A stretch of DNA of 64,000 nt from Flavobacterium pallidum. Its GTDB lineage: Bacteria; Bacteroidota; Bacteroidia; Flavobacteriales; Flavobacteriaceae. Shown here piece by piece: positions 35,486 to 45,591 of this stretch. The stretch's first letter is position 1, and every line of letters starts with the position of its first letter. Below the pieces are notes generated by a model. That model saw only the letters and a program-made list of their open reading frames with translations. It was not told the DNA's origin and did not search any database. The position numbers and the translations under genes are program-made. The stretch spans positions 1,240,001-1,304,000 of the forward strand of contig NZ_CP029187.1 of NCBI RefSeq assembly GCF_003097535.1, read 5' to 3'.

Positions 35486-37330
35486 ATGTGCGGAATAGTA
35501 GGTTATATAGGACACAGGGAAGCTTATCCCATCATTATAAAAGGGCTCAAAAGGCTTGAGTACAGGGGTTATGACAGTGCAGGCGTAATGCTTTATGACG
35601 GAGACAACCTGAAGCTTTCCAAAACAAAGGGAAAAGTGTCCGACCTTGAGGAGCGTGCCAAACAGATTACAACCAATGGCACGATCGGTATTGGCCACAC
35701 CAGATGGGCCACCCATGGGGTTCCCAATGACATCAATTCCCATCCGCATATTTCCAATTCCGGGAACCTCGCTATTATCCATAATGGGATTATTGAAAAT
35801 TATGAGCCGCTCAAGAAGGAACTTATAAAAAGGGGCTATACTTTTCAATCGGATACCGACACAGAAGTATTGGTCAACCTGATTGAAGAGGTCCAGAAAA
35901 AAGAAAACCTCAAACTCGGAAAAGCCGTTCAGATTGCTTTAAATCAAGTCGTAGGTGCTTATGCCATTGCAGTTTTCGACAAACAGAATCCCGACGAAAT
36001 CGTGGCGGCGCGTTTGGGTAGCCCATTGGCAATCGGAGTGGGCGAAGATGAATTCTTCATTGCTTCGGATGCTTCGCCGTTTATTGAATACACTTCAAAT
36101 GCCGTTTATCTCGAAGATGAGGAAATGGCTATTGTAAGGCTGCATAAGCCTTTGAAAATCAGGAAAATTAAAGACGATACCCTGGTAGATCCTTACGTAC
36201 AGGAACTGCAGTTGAATCTGGAGCAGATTGAAAAAGATGGCTACGATCATTTTATGCTCAAGGAAATCTACGAGCAGCCAAACGTAATCAGGGACACGTA
36301 TCGCGGAAGGCTTCTGGCCAACGAAGGCATCATCAAGATGGCCGGTGTTGAGGACAACCTTGAGAAATTCCTGAACGCGGAAAGAATCCTGATCGTTGCC
36401 TGTGGTACTTCATGGCATGCTGGTTTGGTTGCCGAGTATATCCTCGAAGAATTCACAAGGATCCCTGTTGAAGTGGAATATGCCTCTGAGTTCAGGTACC
36501 GCAATCCGATTATCAACAAATCCGATGTAGTGATTGCCATTTCACAATCGGGTGAAACGGCTGATACGCTTGCGGCAATAAAATTATCCAAAGAAAAAGG
36601 CGCTTTTGTTTTTGGCGTATGTAACGTAGTCGGATCTTCTATTTCGAGGGAAACGCATGCGGGTGCTTATACCCATGCAGGACCTGAAATAGGTGTAGCA
36701 TCGACTAAGGCTTTTACGACACAGATTACAATATTGACTTTAATTGCCTTACGACTTGCCAAAGCCAAAGGGACTTTATCGCATACGGACTTCCACAGGT
36801 ATCTGCAGGAACTTGAAATCATTCCTGAAAAAGTAGCCGAAGCTTTGCTGACCAATGACAAGGCCAAAGAAATTGCAGCCAGGTTCAAAGATGCACCGAA
36901 TTGCCTTTACCTCGGGCGTGGCTATAATTTCCCGGTAGCTCTTGAAGGCGCATTGAAGCTAAAAGAGATTTCCTATATTCATGCAGAAGGCTATCCTGCT
37001 GCTGAGATGAAGCACGGCCCGATCGCCTTGATTGACGAACTGATGCCGGTAATCGTAATCGCTCCTAAGCAGGGACATTATGACAAAGTGGTAAGTAATA
37101 TCCAGGAAATAAAATCCAGAAGCGGGAAAATTATAGCAGTAGTAACTAAAGGCGATACACAGGTACGCGAACTGGCGGATTATGTGATCGAAATCCCGGA
37201 CACTTCCGATGCTTTATCTCCATTGCTGACCACCATTCCTTTGCAATTGTTGTCTTATCATATTGCTGTAATGCGCAATTGTAATGTGGACCAGCCGCGT
37301 AATCTTGCGAAATCAGTTACAGTAGAATAG
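35486..37330 (+). CDS. glmS: Glutamine--fructose-6-phosphate aminotransferase (isomerising)
   Basis: Makes glucosamine-6-phosphate from fructose-6-phosphate and glutamine, the entry to peptidoglycan and LPS amino sugars. The 614-aa protein starts MCGIVGYIGH, with Cys2 as the glutaminase nucleophile after Met removal. The class II glutamine amidotransferase domain fills about 1-225; two SIS sugar-isomerase domains follow (ACGTSWHAG and SQSGETADT near 305-360, then EGALKLKEISYIHAEGYPAAEMKHGP near 490). The end LAKSVTVE is family-typical. It closes the operon and is followed by a good terminator. No glmS ribozyme was recognised upstream. Confidence 0.97.
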   Translation: MCGIVGYIGHREAYPIIIKGLKRLEYRGYDSAGVMLYDGDNLKLSKTKGKVSDLEERAKQITTNGTIGIGHTRWATHGVPNDINSHPHISNSGNLAIIHNGIIENYEPLKKELIKRGYTFQSDTDTEVLVNLIEEVQKKENLKLGKAVQIALNQVVGAYAIAVFDKQNPDEIVAARLGSPLAIGVGEDEFFIASDASPFIEYTSNAVYLEDEEMAIVRLHKPLKIRKIKDDTLVDPYVQELQLNLEQIEKDGYDHFMLKEIYEQPNVIRDTYRGRLLANEGIIKMAGVEDNLEKFLNAERILIVACGTSWHAGLVAEYILEEFTRIPVEVEYASEFRYRNPIINKSDVVIAISQSGETADTLAAIKLSKEKGAFVFGVCNVVGSSISRETHAGAYTHAGPEIGVASTKAFTTQITILTLIALRLAKAKGTLSHTDFHRYLQELEIIPEKVAEALLTNDKAKEIAARFKDAPNCLYLGRGYNFPVALEGALKLKEISYIHAEGYPAAEMKHGPIALIDELMPVIVIAPKQGHYDKVVSNIQEIKSRSGKIIAVVTKGDTQVRELADYVIEIPDTSDALSPLLTTIPLQLLSYHIAVMRNCNVDQPRNLAKSVTVE

Positions 37331-37351
37331 TTTTTACAAAAATAAATATCT

Positions 37352-37380
37352 GAAAGGCGGGTCTATCCTGCCTTTTTTTA
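37352..37380 (+). terminator. Terminator of glmS
   Basis: AAAGGCGGG pairs with CCTGCCTTT (one G-U wobble) across loop TCTAT and runs into a T-tract (TTTTTTTA). It begins 22 bases after the glmS stop. Confidence 0.8.
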
Positions 37381-37609
37381 TGGGATTATGTTTGCATTTT
37401 CTTCATAAAAGACACTATTTAATATGTATGCATAGTATTTAATTTAGGGGTTATATTAATTTGTTAAGAAAAATTTAAAAAACCAATATAACCATGTTAT
37501 ATGCAGAAAAAATTGATAAAATTGACAATATTTAAATCTTATTTCGATTTTATTGCTAATATGAAAATTATTTGTACATTGTCCGGGTAAACTAACAAAA
37601 ACATAACCA

Positions 37610-40456
37610 ATGAAAGTGTATTTATTTATTTTGTCATTGTTCTGCTGCAGCATTTCCTTTGCGCAGAGTTCCGTTTCGGGAACTGTAACTGACAGCAACG
37701 GTCTCCCGGTTTCCGGAGCCAGTGTTTCAGTGGTAGGCGAATCTACAGGGACCATCACGGATTCAGATGGAAAATTTTCCCTCAGTACTTCCCAGATGCC
37801 TCCTTTTTCCGTGCAGGTAACCAATATTGGCTTCACTGCGCAGACCATCCAGGTGACCTCTCCGAGCCAGAAACTCGCTGTCAGCCTGCAGGAAGAAGAA
37901 ACCAAGCTTAATGAAATCGTAATTTCGGCATCAAGGACGCCTGAACGTATTAAAGAATCGCCTGTTACCATTGAGAGAATGGGAATCAAAGACATCAAGA
38001 AAAGCGCTTCTCCGACATTTTATGACGGTCTTGAAAATTTAAAAGAAGTTCAGATGAACACCAGTAGTATGTCTTTTAAATCGATCAACACACGTGGTTT
38101 TGCAACCATTGCCAATACACGCTTCATGCAGTTGGTTGACGGCATGGACAATTCATCGCCATTGCTGAATTTCGTGCTTGGCAATATGATAGGAATGTCT
38201 GAAATCGATGTGCAGAGTGTCGAGTTGCTGCCCGGGGCTTCTTCCGCATTATACGGAGCTAACGCTTTCAACGGGATTTTGTTCATGAACAGTAAGAGTC
38301 CTTTTGATTACCAGGGGATTTCTGCCTATGCAAAATATGGCTCTACAAACCAAAAAGCTGCCGGTGCCAATGAATATGCTGACTACGGCGTTCGCGTGGC
38401 ACATACATTCAGCAAGTATTTTGCCGCCAAAGCCAACGTGGCTTTCATGCATGGAACCGATTGGTACGCGACAGATTATCGCGATCTTTCCAACCCTGGT
38501 GCTGACCGCAGTTTTTACAACTATAATGGTGTGAACGTTTATGGGGATGAGGCGAGTACAAACATCAAGGCAGTTGCCGGGAAAATGCTTGCAGCGGGTG
38601 TCATCACGCCTGCGCAATTTACAGTATTTGATGCGATTTTGCCCAATTATAAGGTGAGCAGGACTGGTTATAATGAAGTGGATCTGACCGATAATAAAGT
38701 GAGAAACGCAAAAGTGGATTATTCATTACATCTGCGTCCTTTCGGGAATGCTGATTTTGAAATTATTTTCCAGAGTAAATTTGGTTTTGGAAATGCAGTT
38801 TACCAGGGTGCAAACAGGTATTACCTGAATAATTTCAATATGCAGCAGCATAAAATTGAATTCAAGGGAAAGAACTTCTTCCTTCGTGGGTATACGACTA
38901 CTGAAGATGGTGGAAAATCATATGACATGTTATTTACCGGCTTAAATGTGAACAGGCAGTGGAAGTCCGATGCGGTATGGTTCGGGCAATATGCTGCAAC
39001 CTATGTAACTTCCACTTTAGGCGGGGCCACTCCGGATCAGGCTCATGCTAATGCAAGGAATGTAGCTGATACGGGAAGATTAATCCCTGGTACGGCTGCT
39101 TTCATGAAGGCATTCAATAGGGTGATTTCTGACCCTAATGTGCTTTCTGGTTCTAAATTAGTCGATAATTCAAGGATATATCATTCTGATGTAAACTACA
39201 ATTTCAGGGATCTTATAAAATTTGCTGAAATTCAGGTTGGTGGTTCCTACAGGCAATACCAACTCAATTCACACGGAAGGATTTACACTGATGCGGCAGG
39301 TCCGATTTATTATGATGAATACGGAATGTACACACAGTTCCAGAAAAAATTCATGGAAGACAGGTTGAAATTGGTAGGGTCTTTACGATATGATAAATCT
39401 CAAAATTTTGATGGTAATTACTCGCCAAGAGTATCCGCAGTGTATTCTGCAGGGGCAGAAAAAAACCATACTTTCAGAGGGTCATTCCAAACAGGTTTCC
39501 GCAACCCATCAACCCAGGATCAATACATCGGATTCAATGTCGGAAGTGCTGTGTTAATCGGTTCAGCACCGGATAACCTGACCCGTTACAGTGAAGTATT
39601 GCCGGTTAATACGGCTATTGGCCAGGCTTTGGCTGGTGGTGAAAACGTGACATTGACGGGGCTTAACGCTTACAACAATTCTTATACCGCAGCTTCTGTG
39701 ACACAATTTTCTGAATTGGCTGCATCAGATCCCATTGCTGCATCCGCATTGCTCAGGAAATCCAATGCCAGCAATGTGAAGCCTGAAACCGTGAAAGCGT
39801 TTGATTTAGGATATAGAGGGCAAATCAAGAATTTTTCGTTTGATATCAATGCCTACTACAATATCTACAATGATTTCCTTGGAAACCTGAACGTAATCGC
39901 GCCTTATTACGGAACTGTCGTGGATTCACCAAATCCTTTGGGGGGTGCAGCAGATCCGGGTGCACAAACATTGCATGCGCTTCAAAATGATAACTACAGG
40001 GTTTATCAATTGTATACAAATACGGATATCGAGATCAAATCTTTGGGCTTTGGTGTTGGTGTTACCAGAAAAATTGCAGGCAACTTTGAGTTGGGTGCAA
40101 ACTATAATTATGCGCAATTTGACTTCGACCAGGCTAAAGACCCAAGCTTTGAAGCTGGATTCAACACGCCGAAACACCGCGTAAAAGGATCGATCGGAAA
40201 TGACAGGTTATTCAAGAATTTCGGATTTAATGTAAGTGCAAGATGGAGCAGTGAATATCTTTGGCAGTCGGGATTTGCTGACGGAACAATAGATGCTGCA
40301 ACTGTAGTGGATGCTCAGATTAATTACAGCCTGCCACAATTGAAATCAGTATTTAAATTAGGTGCGGCCAACCTCGGAGGCAAAGAATACAGGCAGGTCA
40401 TTGGTCCAGGTTTAATCGGGCAGCAATACTTTATTTCCTGGACGGTCAACCCGTAA
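37610..40456 (+). CDS. TonB-dependent outer-membrane receptor
   Basis: A 948-aa outer-membrane transporter. The signal peptide ends SISFAQ, followed by a carboxypeptidase-regulatory-like beta domain (about 20-105: SVSGTVTDSNGLPVSGASVSV). The plug domain (about 110-235) contains NTRGFATIANTRFMQLVDGMD and PGASSALYGANAFNGILFM. The rest forms the 22-stranded barrel, ending in an aromatic strand (QYFISWTVNP). It energises uptake of an unknown ligand through TonB-ExbBD. There is no SusD partner; instead a GDSL lipoprotein follows after 30 bases. About 280 upstream bases are AT-rich and lack a clear consensus promoter. Confidence 0.93.
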   Translation: MKVYLFILSLFCCSISFAQSSVSGTVTDSNGLPVSGASVSVVGESTGTITDSDGKFSLSTSQMPPFSVQVTNIGFTAQTIQVTSPSQKLAVSLQEEETKLNEIVISASRTPERIKESPVTIERMGIKDIKKSASPTFYDGLENLKEVQMNTSSMSFKSINTRGFATIANTRFMQLVDGMDNSSPLLNFVLGNMIGMSEIDVQSVELLPGASSALYGANAFNGILFMNSKSPFDYQGISAYAKYGSTNQKAAGANEYADYGVRVAHTFSKYFAAKANVAFMHGTDWYATDYRDLSNPGADRSFYNYNGVNVYGDEASTNIKAVAGKMLAAGVITPAQFTVFDAILPNYKVSRTGYNEVDLTDNKVRNAKVDYSLHLRPFGNADFEIIFQSKFGFGNAVYQGANRYYLNNFNMQQHKIEFKGKNFFLRGYTTTEDGGKSYDMLFTGLNVNRQWKSDAVWFGQYAATYVTSTLGGATPDQAHANARNVADTGRLIPGTAAFMKAFNRVISDPNVLSGSKLVDNSRIYHSDVNYNFRDLIKFAEIQVGGSYRQYQLNSHGRIYTDAAGPIYYDEYGMYTQFQKKFMEDRLKLVGSLRYDKSQNFDGNYSPRVSAVYSAGAEKNHTFRGSFQTGFRNPSTQDQYIGFNVGSAVLIGSAPDNLTRYSEVLPVNTAIGQALAGGENVTLTGLNAYNNSYTAASVTQFSELAASDPIAASALLRKSNASNVKPETVKAFDLGYRGQIKNFSFDINAYYNIYNDFLGNLNVIAPYYGTVVDSPNPLGGAADPGAQTLHALQNDNYRVYQLYTNTDIEIKSLGFGVGVTRKIAGNFELGANYNYAQFDFDQAKDPSFEAGFNTPKHRVKGSIGNDRLFKNFGFNVSARWSSEYLWQSGFADGTIDAATVVDAQINYSLPQLKSVFKLGAANLGGKEYRQVIGPGLIGQQYFISWTVNP

Positions 40457-40486
40457 TTTTTTTTAACAAATAAAAATATACTGAAT

Positions 40487-41950
40487 ATGATAAAAAATTT
40501 TAAATGGCTGTTTTTACTCTCACTGAGTATTACAGCGTGCAGCAGTGATGACGACAATGGGGAAGAGGCTGTAGTAATCACTTCGGGTTCCGCTGATTTT
40601 TCAAAATATGTGGCACTTGGCGATTCCTTCGCGGCAGGTTACAGCGATAATGCATTGTTTAAGGCTGGTCAGGAAAACTCATATCCGAACATCCTTTCAC
40701 AACAATTTGCTTTAGCAGGCGGAGGTACTTTCAACTCTCCGTTCATGGCCGATGATTTAGGTGGATTTTCTGTAGGCGGCATGCAGATTCCGCAATTCCC
40801 GACACGCCTGTATTTCAATACAGCCACCAGCACGCCGATGAATGTAGCCGGAATTTCCGGAACCGACATCACGGCACAGGTTGCTGGTCCGATTAATAAT
40901 TTAGGCGTCCCGGGCGCAAAGAGCTTTCATTTGCTGGCCGCCGGTTATGGTGCCGCCAATCCTTATTTTAAAAGATTCGCTTCCGCAGCCGATGCCTCAG
41001 TGCTGGGCGATGCTTTGGTACAATCACCAACTTTCTTTTCGCTGTGGATTGGCGGGAATGACGTGTTGGCTTATGCTACGTCAGGGGGCAGCGGTGTAAA
41101 CCAGACCGGAAACCTGAACCCTGCCACTTATGGCAATTCGGATATTACCGATCCTAATGTTTTTGCTGCGACATATTCCCAGATCGTAGCGAAACTGACC
41201 GAGAATGGAGCCAAAGGTGTCGTGGCCAACCTGCCTTACATCAATGCGTTGCCGTTTTTCACGACAATCCCATACAATCCTGTGCCGCTTGACGCCAATA
41301 CGGCTGCATTGCTTAACAGTGCGAATGGTTTCGGGCAATATAATGCAGGAATCCAATTTGCAAAATCACAGGGCCTGATCAGCCAGGATGAAGCCGACCG
41401 CAGGACCATTGCGTTCCATGCCGGTGCCGGAAATGCCGTTGTCATGACTGACAGTTACCTGACCAACCTTACGGCTTTCGGAATTCCTTCATACCGTCAG
41501 GCCACTTCAGAAGATTTCATCGTGCTTCCGGCAAGGGCTTTCATCGGAACCCAGGTCAATGGAAATCCTTTGCAGGTAAACGGCGTTTCAGTCCCATTGG
41601 CTGACAATTGGGTGCTTTCGAAAGATGAAGTAGCCGAAGTGAAAACAGCCACGGATGCTTACAATGCGACAATCGAAGCAGTTGCAAATGACAAGGGCCT
41701 TGCTTTAGTGGATACCAAAGCAATCCTTGCACAACTTTCCAATGGCGGTATTGTAAAGGACGGCTTTACATTAACTTCTGCATATGTGACAGGTGGTACT
41801 TTTTCGCTTGACGGAATCCATCCAAGCCCAAGAGGGTATGCCTTTATCTCAAACATGTTTGTGGATGCCATCAATGCAAAATACGGCTCGAATATGCCGG
41901 GCGTAAACCTTGGAGATTACAGGATTTTGTACCCGCAGGCTTTTCAATAG
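40487..41950 (+). CDS. SGNH/GDSL-family lipoprotein, predicted surface-exposed
   Basis: A 487-aa predicted lipoprotein. The lipobox ends ITAC (Cys18), followed by SSDDDNGEE, an acidic stretch like the lipoprotein export signal that sends lipoproteins to the flavobacterial surface. The GDSL hydrolase domain has block I VALGDSFAAGYSDN (Ser47), block III WIGGNDVLAY and the catalytic Asp442/His445 in DGIHPSPRGY. Family members cleave esters of lipids or acylated carbohydrates. It starts 30 bases after the TonB receptor and is followed by a terminator, suggesting a two-gene uptake unit in which the hydrolase acts on the receptor's ligand. Confidence 0.9.
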   Translation: MIKNFKWLFLLSLSITACSSDDDNGEEAVVITSGSADFSKYVALGDSFAAGYSDNALFKAGQENSYPNILSQQFALAGGGTFNSPFMADDLGGFSVGGMQIPQFPTRLYFNTATSTPMNVAGISGTDITAQVAGPINNLGVPGAKSFHLLAAGYGAANPYFKRFASAADASVLGDALVQSPTFFSLWIGGNDVLAYATSGGSGVNQTGNLNPATYGNSDITDPNVFAATYSQIVAKLTENGAKGVVANLPYINALPFFTTIPYNPVPLDANTAALLNSANGFGQYNAGIQFAKSQGLISQDEADRRTIAFHAGAGNAVVMTDSYLTNLTAFGIPSYRQATSEDFIVLPARAFIGTQVNGNPLQVNGVSVPLADNWVLSKDEVAEVKTATDAYNATIEAVANDKGLALVDTKAILAQLSNGGIVKDGFTLTSAYVTGGTFSLDGIHPSPRGYAFISNMFVDAINAKYGSNMPGVNLGDYRILYPQAFQ

Positions 41951-41973
41951 TAACTAAGCAGAATATTGATAGG

Positions 41974-42003
41974 AAACCATCTCTTTCGGGGGATGGTTTT
42001 TTT
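41974..42003 (+). terminator. Terminator of the TonB receptor-GDSL unit
   Basis: AAACCATC (41974-41981) pairs with GATGGTTT (41992-41999), with a C/G-rich loop, and is followed by a run of T. Confidence 0.8.
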
Positions 42004-42090
42004 ATGGACTGTGAGATTTTAAGACTGTAAGATTTTAAATTGAACTTAGTCTTATAACCTTAAAGCGCAGCGGTCTTATAATCCAATCCT
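42004..42090. repeat. AT-rich degenerate intergenic repeat, second tract
   Basis: Words such as AGATTTTAAGACTGTAAG, AGTCTTATAACCTTAAAG and GTCTTATAATCC are shared with 2290-2430. An embedded GCGCAGCG core is shared with 5951-6082. Confidence 0.5.
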
Positions 42091-42153
42091 CAGCATAAAT
42101 AAGCCATCTCGGATAATCCTGCAAAAACCCAATATTTTTTTATCGAAAAATTA

Positions 42154-42182
42154 TTGATTTTACATTTTAAAAATTATCTTTG
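42154..42182 (+). promoter_or_regulatory. Promoter of atpD-atpC
   Basis: TTG (42154-42156) and TATCTTTG (42175-42182) are separated by 18 bases, the best match in the window to the Bacteroidota TTG / TAnnTTTG promoter. The expected start lies near 42187, giving a leader of about 70 bases. Confidence 0.7.
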
Positions 42183-42252
42183 CACTCGGAAAAAAGAGGT
42201 GTTTTTTGCCTGTTGATTCCCGAACCTAAATAGCTATTTAATAAATACATAA

Positions 42253-43764
<1,512 letters not shown>

Positions 43765-43767
43765 TCC

Positions 43768-43819
43768 AGTATTCAGTAGGCAGTCGCAGTAGACAGTACT
43801 GAGACTGAGACTGAGACTG
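43768..43819. repeat. CAGT/GAGACT simple repeat between atpD and atpC
   Basis: The tract begins with CAGTATTCAGTAGGCAGTCG and ends in three GAGACT units (43801-43818). It fills most of the 68-base gap between the two genes and resembles the tracts at 8990-9020 and 57451-57475. Confidence 0.6.
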
Positions 43820-43832
43820 TAAACTAAAAGAT

Positions 43833-44114
43833 ATGATATTAGAAATAGTTTCTCCAGAAGCCTCCCTTTTCAAAGGTGAAGTTACATCGGTTACACTGCC
43901 GGGTGTTGACGGTTCTTTCCAGATCCTGAATCACCACGCGCCAATTGTTTCAATCCTGAAGGCAGGTGATGTGAAGATTGTAGCAAACAGCTTCAACATT
44001 GGAAAAGAAGTCGCAGATCGTTTCGTAAAGGTAGACAACAACACCTATCTGTTGCCGATTAACTCCGGCACGATCGAAATGAATGACAACAAAGTGATTG
44101 TATTGGCCGATTAA
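43833..44114 (+). CDS. atpC: F1Fo ATP synthase subunit epsilon (short form)
   Basis: A 93-aa epsilon subunit, part of the central rotor stalk. The sequence (LEIVSPEASLFKGEVTSVTLPG, QILNHHAPIVSIL, NDNKVIVLAD) covers the N-terminal beta-sandwich. The C-terminal helical hairpin that inhibits ATP hydrolysis in longer homologues (about 135-140 aa) is missing. Short epsilon subunits are, to my knowledge, usual in Bacteroidota. It follows atpD after a repeat tract and ends in a strong terminator. Confidence 0.94.
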   Translation: MILEIVSPEASLFKGEVTSVTLPGVDGSFQILNHHAPIVSILKAGDVKIVANSFNIGKEVADRFVKVDNNTYLLPINSGTIEMNDNKVIVLAD

Positions 44115-44138
44115 GCCAATCTAAAATAAATGTGAAAG

Positions 44139-44164
44139 GCCTGGCAGATGTCAGGCTTTTTTGT
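44139..44164 (+). terminator. Terminator of atpD-atpC
   Basis: GCCTGGC (44139-44145) pairs with GTCAGGC (44150-44156) around AGAT, followed by TTTTTTG. Confidence 0.8.
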
Positions 44165-44262
44165 TTTTCAGGAGCTCAATCCCGCTGTCCGCTATATCTT
44201 TTTATTTTTGGCAGCAAAATAATGGGATGCCGCTGCCTTCGGGCTAGGGCATCTCATTCCAA

Positions 44263-44316
44263 TTTACGGATCTGTAAAATTAACGTGATCCCTCCGTTCT
44301 TATTCCGTAATTTTAC
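44263..44316 (+). promoter_or_regulatory. Candidate operator/promoter region of umuC-umuD
   Basis: Two palindromes share TTAC/GTAA half sites: TTTAC-N6-GTAAA at 44263-44278 and GTAATTTTAC at 44307-44316. TAATTTTA (44308-44315), close to the TAnnTTTG box, overlaps the second and ends four bases before the umuC ATG. A damage-responsive repressor site is plausible but unproven. Confidence 0.35.
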
Positions 44317-44319
44317 AAC

Positions 44320-45591
44320 ATGTACGCCTTAGTCGATTGCAACAACTTCTACGCTTCCTGCGAGCGCCTGTTCCGTCCGGACCTGGAAGGCAAGCCCATC
44401 GTGGTTTTGTCTAACAACGATGGCTGTATCATTTCGCGTAGTGATGAGGCCAAAGCACTCGGCATCGCGATGGGTGCGCCCGAATTCAAGGTGCGTGATG
44501 AACTAAAGGAAAAAGGCATCAACGTATTTTCATCGAATTATCCACTATATGGTGACCTTAGCGAGCGCGTCATGGACATCCTGCGCGAATTCACACCCGA
44601 CGTCGAAGTGTACAGCATCGATGAAGCCTTCCTGAATTTTGATAAGGTGAAGGTAGCCGATTTTCACGATTATGGCCTGCAGATGAAAAGTAAAATCCGT
44701 CGCGGCTTAAGCATTCCCGTCTGCGTAGGCATTGCTCCAACAAAGGCTTTGTCTAAAGTTGCCAATAAGATTGCGCGTAAATTCCCCGATCAGACACAAG
44801 GCGTCCACGTAATCGATTCCGAAAAAAAACGCATCAAGGCACTCAAATGGACCGCCATCGAATCCGTCTGGGGCATTGGTTACCGCATGAAGAAAAAGAT
44901 GGTAGCCCGCAACATCAAAACCGCTTACGATTTTACTGATGTGATGCACGAAGCCTGGATCAAAAGCCAAATGGGTGTCGTCGGCCTGCGGCTGCGTAAG
45001 GAATTGTTAGGCGAATCCGTGTTGGAACTCGAAAAAGAGGATGTCAAAAAAAGAAGCATCGCCATCACCAGGAGCTTTCCAAAGAAACTGACTGACCTGG
45101 AACCTTTGCGCGAAAGGGTAGCTACTTTTGCCGCCGTCTGCGCTGAAAAGTTACGCAAACAGGAATCCTGCTGTTATACGGTAATCGTATTGCTTGGCAC
45201 TTTGGAGCATAAAACGGCCCATTCAAAAATGTATTACCAGGAAGCGTCAACACTAGCTTTTGCAACAAATTCTACCCTTACGATAACCAATATAGCTTTG
45301 GATTTACTCGAAAAGATTTACGAAAAACACCACGGACACCGTTTCCACAAAGCCGGTGTCATCGTGACACAAATGATCCGGGAAGATGAAAAGCAGTTCA
45401 ACTTATTTGAAGAGGAAGACCCGCGCCACCTGTCCATTATGAAGGCAATGGATTCCCTGAATAAGAAGATTGGCGAACGCAAGGTACGGCTGGCATCACA
45501 GGATGAAAAGACGTGGAACATGAAGCAGGAACTCCGTTCTCCAAGGTATACAACAAGTATTAACGAACTGATGGTTGTGAAATGTCATTAG
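44320..45591 (+). CDS. umuC: Y-family DNA polymerase, UmuC-like (Pol V catalytic subunit)
   Basis: A 423-aa translesion polymerase, the size of E. coli UmuC (422). Catalytic residues lie in LVDCNNFYASCERLFRPDL (Asp6) and YSIDEAFLNF (Asp101, Glu102). RSDEAKALGI and GIAPTKALSKVANKIARKF are further subfamily marks, and the DUF4113-type C-terminal region (MKQELRSPRYTTSINELMVV) is present. It replicates past lesions together with processed UmuD. The last 10 bases overlap umuD, which is unusual only in that umuC comes first; in E. coli umuD precedes umuC. Confidence 0.94.
   Translation: MYALVDCNNFYASCERLFRPDLEGKPIVVLSNNDGCIISRSDEAKALGIAMGAPEFKVRDELKEKGINVFSSNYPLYGDLSERVMDILREFTPDVEVYSIDEAFLNFDKVKVADFHDYGLQMKSKIRRGLSIPVCVGIAPTKALSKVANKIARKFPDQTQGVHVIDSEKKRIKALKWTAIESVWGIGYRMKKKMVARNIKTAYDFTDVMHEAWIKSQMGVVGLRLRKELLGESVLELEKEDVKKRSIAITRSFPKKLTDLEPLRERVATFAAVCAEKLRKQESCCYTVIVLLGTLEHKTAHSKMYYQEASTLAFATNSTLTITNIALDLLEKIYEKHHGHRFHKAGVIVTQMIREDEKQFNLFEEEDPRHLSIMKAMDSLNKKIGERKVRLASQDEKTWNMKQELRSPRYTTSINELMVVKCH

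Noticed and set aside
35430..35490. glmS ribozyme
   Set aside because: glmS follows DUF4270 by only five bases, leaving no room for the ribozyme fold.
37331..37609. Riboswitch or small gene before the TonB receptor
   Set aside because: Apart from the glmS terminator the region is AT-rich; I found no conserved riboswitch core and no supported frame.
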